Below, in pieces: positions 52,510 through 59,932 of a stretch of DNA of 64,000 bases. The stretch covers positions 62,001-126,000 of the forward strand of contig DASUWY010000034.1 of assembly GCA_036378175.1 (NCBI GenBank), written 5' to 3'. The notes below the pieces were generated by a model that saw nothing but the letters and a program-made list of their open reading frames with translations, was not told where the DNA came from and did not search any database. The position numbers and the translations under genes were made by a program. This DNA is from Thermoleophilaceae bacterium (GTDB taxonomy: Bacteria > Actinomycetota > Thermoleophilia > Solirubrobacterales > Thermoleophilaceae). Position 1 is the stretch's first letter. Every line of letters starts with the position of its first letter.

Positions 52510-54383
52510 TGGCCGAAGTGGTTGGCAACACGATGGTGGACGGCCGCTACCGGATCCTCAACCGGATCGGCTCGGGCGGGATGGCCGACGTGTACTGCGC
52601 GGAGGACACGCACCTGGGCCGCCAGGTGGCGCTGAAGGTGCTGCACCACCGCTTCGCGCAGGACCAGGAATTCGTGGAGCGCTTCCGCCGCGAGGCCTCG
52701 GCCGCAGCGGGATTGCAGCATCCGAACGTGGTGGGCGTGTTCGACCGCGGCGCCCACGACGGCACCTACTACATCGCGATGGAGTTCCTCCAGGGGGAGA
52801 CGCTCAAGGACCTCATCAGGCGCGAGGCGCCGCTGTCCCAGGAGCGCGCTATCGACATCGGGATTCAGATCCTCCGCGCCGCCGGGTTCGCCCACAAGCG
52901 CGGCGTGATCCACCGTGACTTCAAGCCGCAGAACGTGATGATCGGCCCGCAGGGCAACGCGAAGGTCACGGACTTCGGCATCGCGCGCGCCGGCGCGTCC
53001 GAGATGACCGAGACCGGCTCGATCATGGGCACTGCGCAGTACCTCTCACCGGAGCAGGCGCAGGGTCACGGCGTGACCGCGGCGTCCGACCTCTACTCGA
53101 TCGGCGTGATCCTCTACGAGATGCTCGCCGGCAAGGTTCCTTTCGAGGGCGACAGCGCGGTGTCGATTGCGCTCAAGCACCTCAGCGAGCAGCCGCAGCG
53201 GCTCGCGTCTCTGAGGCGCGACATTCACCCTGCGCTCGAGGGCGTGGTGATGAAGGCGCTCGCAAAGCAGCCCGCGCAGCGCTATGCCAACGCCGACGAG
53301 TTCATCGCCGCGCTCGAGGCGGCGCGCTCCGCGATCGCGTCAGGCACCAACGGCGGCCAGGACACCGCGGTGTGGGCGGCGCCCGTCGGGCCCCCGCCGC
53401 CTGTGGTCCGGGAGCCGCGTGAACGCGGTCCGCGCCGCTGGCCGTGGATCGTGCTCGCGCTGCTCCTCGCCGCCGGCATAGCCGTGGGAGTGTGGGCGCT
53501 GCTTCAGAACTCGCGCGTGGCCGTGCCGGACGTGGTGGGCCAGCAGTCCTCCGTTGCCACCGCCGATCTGAGCAACCGCGGCTTCCGGGTGCAGATCCAC
53601 CGGACCGAGAGCGGGTCCCCCGTCGGGCAGGTGGTGGGCCAGAGCCCCGAGGGCGGCACGAAGGTGGACAAGCACTCCACGGTGGTCCTGCAGGTGTCGA
53701 GCGGCCCTGGGACGGTGCAGGTGCCGCTCGTGGTCGGCTTGAGAGAGTCCACAGCCACGAAGGCGCTCAACAGGCGAGGCCTGACCGTGGACTCGAGCTC
53801 GCAGCACTCGACCACGGTGCCGAAGGGCGAGGTGATCAGCACGGATCCACCTGACGGCACCACCGTGCCGAAGGGGTCGCGCGTGCATCTGGTGGTGAGC
53901 AGCGGGCCCGTGCAGGTGAAGGTGCCCGACGTGACCAACATGACCGCGGCGGCGGCTCATTCCGCCCTGCACAACGCGGGCTTCTCCTACACCGACAACC
54001 AGGTGAACGCCGCGCAGCCGAAGGGCACCGTGATCTCGCAGGATCCGGTGGGAGGCACGACGGTGGACAAGGGCACGAGCGTCACGCTCACCATCTCGAA
54101 GGGCCCCGACACCGCGAAGGTGCCGGACGTGACGGGCCAGACGCAGGCCCAGGCCACCGCCACACTCCAGGCGGCGGGGTTCCAGGTGCAGGCCAAGCCC
54201 AAGGTCACGAAGGACCAGACCCAGGACGGGCTCGTGGTCCATCAGCGCCCCGCGGTGGGCACGCAGCTCAAGAAGGGCCGCACCGTGGTGATCTACATCG
54301 GCAAGTTCCAGCCCACCACCAACAGCCCCGGGTCGAACAACGGCACGCCCGCCGAGCCCACCCCGACCACGCCGAGCGGGTGA
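52509..54383 (+). CDS. pknB: Ser/Thr protein kinase PknB with four PASTA domains
   Basis: The 624-residue protein has a kinase domain (about 15-275; IGSGGMADVYCAED, VALKVLH, GVIHRDFKPQNVMI with Phe in place of the usual Val/Leu, DFGIAR, GTAQYLSPEQAQG), a juxtamembrane linker, a TM helix (WPWIVLALLLAAGIAVGVWALL, about 315-336) and four PASTA repeats (about 340-605; VPDVVGQ, VPLVVGL, VPDVTNM and VPDVTGQ mark their starts). PASTA domains sense muropeptides and lipid II. ATG shares one base with the pbpA stop. The C-terminus is Pro/Thr-rich. It is coupled to ddl by a 4-nt overlap. Confidence 0.95.
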   Translation: MAEVVGNTMVDGRYRILNRIGSGGMADVYCAEDTHLGRQVALKVLHHRFAQDQEFVERFRREASAAAGLQHPNVVGVFDRGAHDGTYYIAMEFLQGETLKDLIRREAPLSQERAIDIGIQILRAAGFAHKRGVIHRDFKPQNVMIGPQGNAKVTDFGIARAGASEMTETGSIMGTAQYLSPEQAQGHGVTAASDLYSIGVILYEMLAGKVPFEGDSAVSIALKHLSEQPQRLASLRRDIHPALEGVVMKALAKQPAQRYANADEFIAALEAARSAIASGTNGGQDTAVWAAPVGPPPPVVREPRERGPRRWPWIVLALLLAAGIAVGVWALLQNSRVAVPDVVGQQSSVATADLSNRGFRVQIHRTESGSPVGQVVGQSPEGGTKVDKHSTVVLQVSSGPGTVQVPLVVGLRESTATKALNRRGLTVDSSSQHSTTVPKGEVISTDPPDGTTVPKGSRVHLVVSSGPVQVKVPDVTNMTAAAAHSALHNAGFSYTDNQVNAAQPKGTVISQDPVGGTTVDKGTSVTLTISKGPDTAKVPDVTGQTQAQATATLQAAGFQVQAKPKVTKDQTQDGLVVHQRPAVGTQLKKGRTVVIYIGKFQPTTNSPGSNNGTPAEPTPTTPSG

Positions 54384-55351
54384 GGGTCGCTCTCCTAGCC
54401 GGCGGGCGCTCCAGCGAGCACGAGGTGTCGCTGTCCTCGGCCGCGGCCGTGCGCGACGGTCTCGAGAACGGCGGGCACGAAGTGGTGACGATCGAGATTG
54501 GCCGCGAGGACGGCCGCTGGACCTGCGACGGCGAGCCGGTCACGCTGGCACCCGGTGCCGCGCCGCTCGACGCGGACATCGTCTTCCCCGTGCTGCACGG
54601 ACCGTTCGGCGAGGACGGCACGGTGCAGGGCCTGCTCGAGACCGTGGACGTGCCGTACGTGGGTGCGGGGGTGCTCGCCTCGGCGCTGTGCATGGACAAG
54701 GCGGTGTTCAAGGACCTGATGGCGAGCCGCGGCCTGCCGCAGGTGGAGTACGCGGCGGTGCGCGAGGGTGCCGACCCGGCGGAGCTCGTGGAGCGCCTCG
54801 GGCTGCCGCTGTTCGTGAAGCCGGCACGGCTCGGCTCGTCCGTGGGGATCTCGAAGGTGGGCATAGCCGAGGAGCTGGCCCCGGCGCTGGCGCTGTCGTT
54901 CTCGCACGACCCGGTGGCGATCGTCGAGCGCATGGCCACGGGCATCGAGGTGGAGTGCTCCGTGATCGGCAACCGCGAGCCGCTGGCGTCCACGCCGGGG
55001 GAGATCGTCGCGCATGCCGACTGGTACGACTACGAGGCCAAGTACACGCCCGGCGGCATGGATCTCATTGTTCCGCCGCGGCTCGGCGACGAGGTGATCG
55101 AGCGGGTGCGCGAGCTGGCGGTGGAGGTGTACCGCAGCGCCGGCTGCACGGGCTTCGCGCGCGCGGACTTCTTCGTGGAGGAGGGTGAGCGCGTGCTGAT
55201 CAACGAGCTCAACACGATCCCCGGCTTCACGCAGACGAGCGGCTTTCCGAAGATGTTCGAGCGGTCCGGGCTGTCGTTCACGGAGCTGCTCGACCGTCTG
55301 CTCGAGCTGGGGCTCGAGCGCTACCGCGAAGAGCGCGCGTACCGCTTCTAG
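54380..55351 (+). CDS. ddl: D-alanine--D-alanine ligase
   Basis: The 323-residue ATP-grasp enzyme makes D-Ala-D-Ala for the peptidoglycan stem. It has RVALLAGGRSSEHEVSLSSA at the N-terminus, VFPVLHGPFGEDGTVQGLLE, FVKPARLGSSVGISKV (ATP site), and RADFFVEEGERVLINELNTIPGFT (metal ligands E and N). GTG start overlaps pknB by 4 nt (GTGA). Placing ddl at the end of the PknB operon links precursor supply with kinase control; this extension is not part of the mycobacterial cluster. Its 3' end folds with the convergent kinase's 3' end in a terminator-like hairpin. Confidence 0.95.
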   Translation: MRVALLAGGRSSEHEVSLSSAAAVRDGLENGGHEVVTIEIGREDGRWTCDGEPVTLAPGAAPLDADIVFPVLHGPFGEDGTVQGLLETVDVPYVGAGVLASALCMDKAVFKDLMASRGLPQVEYAAVREGADPAELVERLGLPLFVKPARLGSSVGISKVGIAEELAPALALSFSHDPVAIVERMATGIEVECSVIGNREPLASTPGEIVAHADWYDYEAKYTPGGMDLIVPPRLGDEVIERVRELAVEVYRSAGCTGFARADFFVEEGERVLINELNTIPGFTQTSGFPKMFERSGLSFTELLDRLLELGLERYREERAYRF

Positions 55352-55368
55352 CGCCGCGCTAGCGGTAC
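55339..55368. terminator. Bidirectional hairpin at the ddl/kinase convergence
   Basis: GTACCGC (55339-55345) pairs with GCGGTAC (55362-55368), and inside lies TAGCG/CGCTA, with a 2-3 nt bulge. The structure spans the last codons and stops of both convergent genes, so each gene's coding end forms part of the terminator. No T-run is present. Confidence 0.5.
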
Positions 55369-56852
55369 AGCGTGAGCTCGTTGATCGCGGCCTGCCCGCC
55401 GGCCGGCAGCTTGGTGATCCACACGAGATAGAAGCGGTACCCCTTGCCGTTGGTGTCCACCGGGATGCGGGTGGTGCCGTTGCCGACGGTGGTGGACCGC
55501 GCGACCGGGGCCCAGTCCTGAATGCGCGTGGGTGCCGAGGAACCTGCCGCGCCCAGAACCTGCGCGGTGTAGCCGGACTCCTCGCGGGCGAGGATGTCGA
55601 GCCGGCGGGCGATCACGGGGCTTGCCGCGTCCACGTAGATGCCCACGCCCGGCTTCTGCAGGCCGCTGTCGTAGCGCTCCGTGGTCCAAGCGGTGAGCGC
55701 GTTGTGGTCGATCACCTTGGGGGTGTCGGCCGGGTGCTCGCCGTCGCCGCCGAAGGGGTCGAAGTCCGTGGCCGCGTTCGGCGCGAACTTCACGGGGGCG
55801 AGTGCGGGAGCCCCCTTGGGCTGCGGCGGCGCGCTGCTGCGGCTCGGGGTGTTCTCGTGAGTGCGAGACACCACCAGGACGACGATCACGGCGGCCACAG
55901 CCGCGAGGAGCAGAGTGAGGGCCGCCGCCCGCCGCGGGAAGCGCACCCGCCAGGGAACGCGAAAGCGCTCGCCCGGCAGCGCGCGGAGGACGGTGGTGGC
56001 CTCTCCGCTCGTCTGCCCGGCGCGAGTGGCCTCGAGCGCGAGGGCATCTTCGAGGTCGATCAGCATCTGCTCGATCGTCCGGTAGCGGTTGCGCGTCTCC
56101 TTGGCGGTGGCGCGGTCCACGATCGCGGCGGTGTTGGCGGACACCTCCGGGCGCGCCAGCTGCACGTCGGGCATCGGCTCGCGCACGTGCTTCATCGCCA
56201 CGGCCACCGGCGCGTCAGCCCTGAACGGCACGTCGCCCGTGAGCATCTCGTACAGCACGACGCCGAGCGAGTAGATGTCGGACTGCGGGGTGACCTCACG
56301 GCCGAGCGCCTGCTCGGGCGACACATAGTCGGTGGTGCCGAGCACACGCCCCGCGAGGGTGAGGCCGTCCCCGCCCTCGAGCGAGCGAGCGATGCCGAAG
56401 TCGGTGACCTTCGCCCGGCCGTCCGTATCGAGCAGGACGTTCTGCGGCTTCACGTCGCGGTGCACGAGCATCTCCGAGTGTGCGGCCTGGAGCGCACGCG
56501 CGATCTCGATCGCATAGGCGAGCGCCTCGGGCACCGGGAGGCGGCCGAGCCGGCGGATGCGCTCCTTCAGCGTCTCGCCCGAGATGTACTCGAACACGAT
56601 GTACGGGCAACCCTGGTCCTCACCCGCATCGATCACGGTGACCACGTGCGGATGGTTGAGCCGCGCGACCGCGCGCGCCTCGCGGCGGAAGCGCTCGAGC
56701 TGGTCGTCGTCGTCGGCGATCTCGTTCTGGAGGATCTTGATCGCCACCCAGCGCTCGAGCGTCTCATCGAAGGCGCGGTAGACCGTGGACATGCCCCCGG
56801 AGCCCACCCGCTCCTCCAGGCGAAAGCGTCCGCTTAGAAGGGTGCCGATCAC
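55359..56852 (-). CDS. Membrane Ser/Thr protein kinase with C-terminal extracellular beta domain
   Basis: The 497-residue protein has a kinase domain (about 10-270; VGSGGMSTVYRAFDE, VAIKILQ, MLVHRDVKPQNVLL, DFGIARSL, GTTDYVSPEQALG), a TM segment (AAALTLLLAAVAAVIVVLVVS, about 308-328) and an external domain (about 345-497). The latter (DFDPFGGDGEHPADTPKVIDHNALTAWTTERYDSGLQKPGVGIYVDAASPVIARRLDIL) resembles discoidin/CBM-like domains with the W-x-T signature. It is a second kinase next to the PknB cluster, on the opposite strand. The ligand is unknown. Its start is 24 bp from the divergent gene. Confidence 0.9.
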   Translation of the reverse strand: MIGTLLSGRFRLEERVGSGGMSTVYRAFDETLERWVAIKILQNEIADDDDQLERFRREARAVARLNHPHVVTVIDAGEDQGCPYIVFEYISGETLKERIRRLGRLPVPEALAYAIEIARALQAAHSEMLVHRDVKPQNVLLDTDGRAKVTDFGIARSLEGGDGLTLAGRVLGTTDYVSPEQALGREVTPQSDIYSLGVVLYEMLTGDVPFRADAPVAVAMKHVREPMPDVQLARPEVSANTAAIVDRATAKETRNRYRTIEQMLIDLEDALALEATRAGQTSGEATTVLRALPGERFRVPWRVRFPRRAAALTLLLAAVAAVIVVLVVSRTHENTPSRSSAPPQPKGAPALAPVKFAPNAATDFDPFGGDGEHPADTPKVIDHNALTAWTTERYDSGLQKPGVGIYVDAASPVIARRLDILAREESGYTAQVLGAAGSSAPTRIQDWAPVARSTTVGNGTTRIPVDTNGKGYRFYLVWITKLPAGGQAAINELTLYR

Positions 56853-56876
56853 TGCTCGTCTATTTTGGGCGACCGC

Positions 56877-57677
56877 ATGGCCGTAGGTGTCCAGTACTTC
56901 ACCGATCCCGCAAGTGTCTGGTCCTGGGGCGCGGAGCCGAAGATCCGCAAGTTGATGGTGGAATTCGGCGACTCACTGTCCTGGACCTACGTGATGGGCG
57001 GTCTCGTCCGCCAGTACGAACTACCCGCAGAACGCGAGCAACACATCATCGAGTGGCTCTCGGCTGCCGACGATAGCGCCATGCCGGTGGACCCCCGTCT
57101 GTGGACGGAAGGGCCGATTTCCAGCACGTTTCCCGCCTGTATGGCGGTGAAGGCCGCGGCGGAGCAGGCGGACGACGGCGGTTATGGCTACCTGCGGGCC
57201 CTGCGCGAGGGGCTCATGTGCTTCCGGCGCAAGCTGGACACCACCGAGGCGCTCGTTGAGGAGGCACGCTCGGCGAGGCTCAACGTGGAGCGCTTCCGAG
57301 TCGACCTCGGCTCGCACGCCATCGTGGAGGCCTTCGGCGCCGATCTCGAGGCCACACGCGGCGCCACGAGCGGCCAGGACGGCGAGCGCCTGCCATTTCC
57401 CACGGTCGTGTTCGGCGGCTCCCATGTGGTCCACGGGCCGAAGCCGTACGAGGACTACCGCGCGGCGGCCCTCGCCGCGGGCGCCGAGCCGGGCGGGGCT
57501 GAGGTGCCCGGCGTGCTCGACGCGGTGAAGCGCTTCGGCCGCATGGCCACCGCGGAGGTGATGGAGGTGTGCGAGCTGCCGGAACCGCGCGCGGCGCTCG
57601 GGCTCTGGCAGCTTGCCGCCGAGTGGAAGCTGCGACCGGTGAAGGTGCTTACGGGCCTTCTGTGGGAGACGACCTGA
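56877..57677 (+). CDS. DsbA/FrnE-like thioredoxin-fold protein lacking the CxxC
   Basis: The 266-residue protein resembles DsbA-family/2-hydroxychromene isomerase-like proteins: VQYFTDPASVWSWGAEPKIRKLMVEFGDSLSWTYVMGGL at the N-terminus, where redox members have DPxCxWCW, and FPTVVFGGSHVVHGPKPYEDYRAA near residue 175 with the cis-Pro region. Here the cysteines are replaced (ASVWSW), so a dithiol-disulfide role is unlikely. A C-terminal helical segment (about 205-266; EVMEVCELPEPRAALGLWQLAAEWKLRPVKVL) may be a winged helix. The ATG at 56877 is preceded by TATTTT at the right distance for a leaderless mRNA. Confidence 0.75.
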   Translation: MAVGVQYFTDPASVWSWGAEPKIRKLMVEFGDSLSWTYVMGGLVRQYELPAEREQHIIEWLSAADDSAMPVDPRLWTEGPISSTFPACMAVKAAAEQADDGGYGYLRALREGLMCFRRKLDTTEALVEEARSARLNVERFRVDLGSHAIVEAFGADLEATRGATSGQDGERLPFPTVVFGGSHVVHGPKPYEDYRAAALAAGAEPGGAEVPGVLDAVKRFGRMATAEVMEVCELPEPRAALGLWQLAAEWKLRPVKVLTGLLWETT

Positions 57678-57879
57678 GCAGCGCCACCAGGCTGTCGTGC
57701 TCCTCGGAGCACGCCGGGCAGCCTTCCAGGTGGGCCGCCATGCCGGGCACCGCGGCGTCGGGATCGCCGCCGGCCACCTCGATCTCCACGTAACGGTCGA
57801 GCTGCTCGAAGCAGGCGTCGCACGTGACCTCCGGACCCTCGGGTCCGAGCAGGCGGCGAGTGAGCTCGCGATCGTTCAT
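57649..57879 (-). CDS. Soluble zinc-finger anti-sigma factor
   Basis: The 76-residue protein has the HxxxCxxC zinc motif (HLEGCPAC) preceded by CDACFEQLDRYVE, the ZAS/zf-HC2 signature. There is no transmembrane segment, so it is cytosolic, like RsrA-type redox-responsive anti-sigma factors. The ATG overlaps the ECF sigma stop by 4 nt (ATGA), the standard pairing. Its 3' end overlaps the convergent DsbA-like gene by 29 bp. Confidence 0.85.
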   Translation of the reverse strand: MNDRELTRRLLGPEGPEVTCDACFEQLDRYVEIEVAGGDPDAAVPGMAAHLEGCPACSEEHDSLVALLRSSPTEGP

Positions 57880-58529
57880 GCGGCCGCCTCCTTCCGTCCG
57901 GCGTCGATGTGGAAGCCCTGCTCCGCGAGCCGCAGCCGCAGCTTGCGCCGGGCGTCGTGCAGCGTCTTGTACAGGGCGCCGCGCGTGCTGCCGAGCCGCT
58001 CCGCCAGCACGTCGATGGGCACGCCCTCGATCGCCACCTGAACCAGCACCAGGCGCTGGTGCGGCGTGAGCGCCTCCTGAATGGCGCGCCGCAGCGCCAG
58101 CATCAGCTCGCTCGCCTCGGCGCTGCCGGCCGGCCCGGCGGCGAGATTGGGCATACGGGTCCATGCGTCCGAGTCGAGCGACACCTCGCGCTCGCGCCAG
58201 GCCCGCCGCCGCACCTTCACGGCGGCCTCCAGCAGCGCGAACTTGTAGACCCAGGTGGTGAAGCGGCTGTCGCCCCTGAAGGTGTGGAGCTTCGCCATCA
58301 CGGCCATCAGCGCGTCGTGCGCGGCGTCGGCGGCAAGCTGATCCACGTCCACCGAGCTGTCGAGAGCGTTGCGGCGGCGATTCACCTCGAAGCGGGCAGC
58401 GCGCAGCAGCAGCTCGTGAAGCCGCCGCGTGGCGTCCTCCTGCTCGTGCCCACCCGCAGAGAGAGCGGACACCCAATCGAAGGTCTGCTCGGACATGCCC
58501 GTTGGAATGAGGGTAAGCGCTGGAGCCAT
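57876..58529 (-). CDS. ECF-type RNA polymerase sigma factor
   Basis: The 217-residue protein has region 2 (about 35-105; LLRAARFEVNRRRN, DQLAADAAHDALMAVMAKLHTFRGDSRFTTWVYKFALLEA, with FTTWVY typical of region 2.3-2.4) and region 4 (about 140-200; IQEALTPHQRLVLVQVAIEGVPIDVLAERLGSTRGALYKTLHDARRKLRLRL). No other domain is fused. It would be held by the zinc anti-sigma encoded next. The operator-like repeat upstream and the divergent DoxX-like gene suggest the target regulon. The ATG at 58529 was used; a later start near SEQTFDW is possible. Confidence 0.9.
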   Translation of the reverse strand: MAPALTLIPTGMSEQTFDWVSALSAGGHEQEDATRRLHELLLRAARFEVNRRRNALDSSVDVDQLAADAAHDALMAVMAKLHTFRGDSRFTTWVYKFALLEAAVKVRRRAWREREVSLDSDAWTRMPNLAAGPAGSAEASELMLALRRAIQEALTPHQRLVLVQVAIEGVPIDVLAERLGSTRGALYKTLHDARRKLRLRLAEQGFHIDAGRKEAAA

Positions 58530-58561
58530 GTCTCACCACGTGAGCGTCCCCTGGCGCGAGG

Positions 58562-58578
58562 TTCTTACCTCGTAAGAA
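58562..58578. promoter_or_regulatory. Palindrome between ECF sigma and DoxX-like gene
   Basis: TTCTTACCTCGTAAGAA has perfect 7-bp arms (TTCTTAC/GTAAGAA) with a 3-bp centre. It overlaps a second repeat, CTCGT-AAGAA-ACGAG (58569-58583). It lies 33 bp from the sigma start and 50 bp from the divergent gene, well placed as an operator for both. Confidence 0.55.
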
Positions 58579-58627
58579 ACGAGTTTCGCGGGACGCCAAT
58601 GCCATAGGTCCCAACAAAGGAGAACCA

Positions 58628-59095
58628 ATGGCAACAGAAGCTCTCAGAGTCCCGCCTCTCGAGACTCGAAACTCCACGCCCGACCGTACGGCCGCCTGGC
58701 ACGACCCGCGCTACCAGGCGTTTGCGCTGATGCGCCTCGCCTTCACCGTGGCCCCGATCGCGTTCGGCGTGGACAAGTACTTCAACGTGATGGTGCACTG
58801 GCCGAAGTACCTGGCGCCGTGGATCAACAACATCGCGCCGGGCTCCGGGCAGGACTTCATGTACTTCGTCGGAGCGGTCGAGATCGTCGCCGGGCTCGTG
58901 GTGGCCATCAAGCCACGCTACGGCTCGTATCTCGTGGCCGGCTGGCTGTTCGGCATCGTGATCAACCTGCTGAGCTACTCCGGCTTCTACGACATCGCGC
59001 TGCGCGACTTCGGCCTGATGCTGGGGGCGCTCACGCTGGCCCGCCTCGCCGCGGTGTACGACCCGCCGCTGCGCATCTTCGGCGGACGCTTCTGA
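58628..59095 (+). CDS. DoxX-like four-helix membrane protein
   Basis: The 155-residue protein has four hydrophobic segments after a 30-residue hydrophilic N-terminus: ALMRLAFTVAPIAFGVDKYFNV, FMYFVGAVEIVAGLVVAI, YLVAGWLFGIVINLLSY and FGLMLGALTLARLAAVY. The layout and the RLxxGxxxFxxGxxK-like first helix resemble DoxX/DoxD-type proteins. A strong Shine-Dalgarno (AAAGGAG) is 6 bp upstream of the ATG. It is divergent from the ECF sigma factor and is its likely target, which suggests a redox or envelope-stress role (inference). Confidence 0.75.
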   Translation: MATEALRVPPLETRNSTPDRTAAWHDPRYQAFALMRLAFTVAPIAFGVDKYFNVMVHWPKYLAPWINNIAPGSGQDFMYFVGAVEIVAGLVVAIKPRYGSYLVAGWLFGIVINLLSYSGFYDIALRDFGLMLGALTLARLAAVYDPPLRIFGGRF

Positions 59096-59133
59096 TCAGA
59101 GGTGCGGTATTGCGGAGTCGCGGAATTGCCGGA

Positions 59134-59559
59134 CTAGTCGGGTAGATCGCTGGGCAACGGGACCTCCTGGGGCGGGCGGCCGTCCCCGCCTTCGTCCCAG
59201 GACTCCCACGCCCGGCCATCTCGTCCCACGTGCTCGCCCGCGCCGCCGAGGGCCAGCAGCACGAGCCGTTCGGGGCCCCGGTTCACGAGCTGGCGCCGCA
59301 CCCCGGGCCCGACGCGGACGGCGCCGTCGCGCTTCACGCCGTGCTCCTCGGCACCGTCCAGCACGAGCGCGAGCTCGCCCTCGAGCACCAGGTAGACCTC
59401 CTCCTGCCGCTCGTGCGCGTGAATCCGCCCACGCTCGCGCGGCTGGAGCGTGATCAGGTTGATGCCGAAGCTCGACACTCCGAGCTCGCGGCGCAGCGAC
59501 TGGAAGCGCTCGCCGGTGGCGGGATCGAGCGTGGTGAAGGCGACGTCCTGTTCGGCCAT
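59134..59559 (-). CDS. Cupin-domain protein
   Basis: The 141-residue protein is a single-domain cupin: motif 1 HAHERQEEVYLVLEGELALVLDG (metal ligands HxH...E) and a motif 2-like segment VRVGPGVRRQLVNRGPERLVLLALGG, in which the usual His is replaced. It may bind or isomerise a small molecule, or act as a sugar-binding regulator. There is no clue from neighbours. Its ATG is 10 bp from the end of the MmcQ-like gene, so the two may be in one transcript. Confidence 0.85.
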   Translation of the reverse strand: MAEQDVAFTTLDPATGERFQSLRRELGVSSFGINLITLQPRERGRIHAHERQEEVYLVLEGELALVLDGAEEHGVKRDGAVRVGPGVRRQLVNRGPERLVLLALGGAGEHVGRDGRAWESWDEGGDGRPPQEVPLPSDLPD

Positions 59560-59569
59560 GCGCGCGAGC

Positions 59570-59932
59570 TTACGACAGCCAGCCGAGCTCGGTCTGCTTG
59601 GCCTTCGGCAGCTTCGCCACCACGAGGTCGTATGAGTCCTCGATCATCTCCAGCACCATCCGCTCCGGCACCGACCCGTCGAGCACGACCGTGTTCCAGT
59701 GCTTCTTGTTGAGGTGGTAGCCGGGGATGATCGAGGCGTGCGCGGCCCGCAGCCCCTCCGCCAGCTCGGGCTCGCACTTCAGGCTGATCCGCAGCGGAGG
59801 CTCCGCGCCGAGGCGCGATATGGCGAACATCTTGCCCGCGACCTTGAACACGGAGTTCTCGGGGCCGAAGGGGAAGGTCTCTTCCGCGCCGGTGAGCGCG
59901 AGGCAGGCGCGGCGAACCCGCGCGGCGGTCAT
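59570..59932 (-). CDS. MmcQ/YjbR-family DNA-binding-fold protein
   Basis: The 120-residue protein matches the MmcQ/YjbR family: RRACLALTGAEETFPFGPENSVFKVAGKMFAISRLGAEPPLRISLKCEPELAEGLRAAHASIIPGYHLNKKHWNTVVLDGSVPERMVLEMIEDSYDLVVAKLPK. These proteins share a CyaY/YjbR fold and are often fused to or found with regulators, but their role is not settled. The ATG overlaps the purM stop by 4 nt (ATGA). Confidence 0.9.
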   Translation of the reverse strand: MTAARVRRACLALTGAEETFPFGPENSVFKVAGKMFAISRLGAEPPLRISLKCEPELAEGLRAAHASIIPGYHLNKKHWNTVVLDGSVPERMVLEMIEDSYDLVVAKLPKAKQTELGWLS

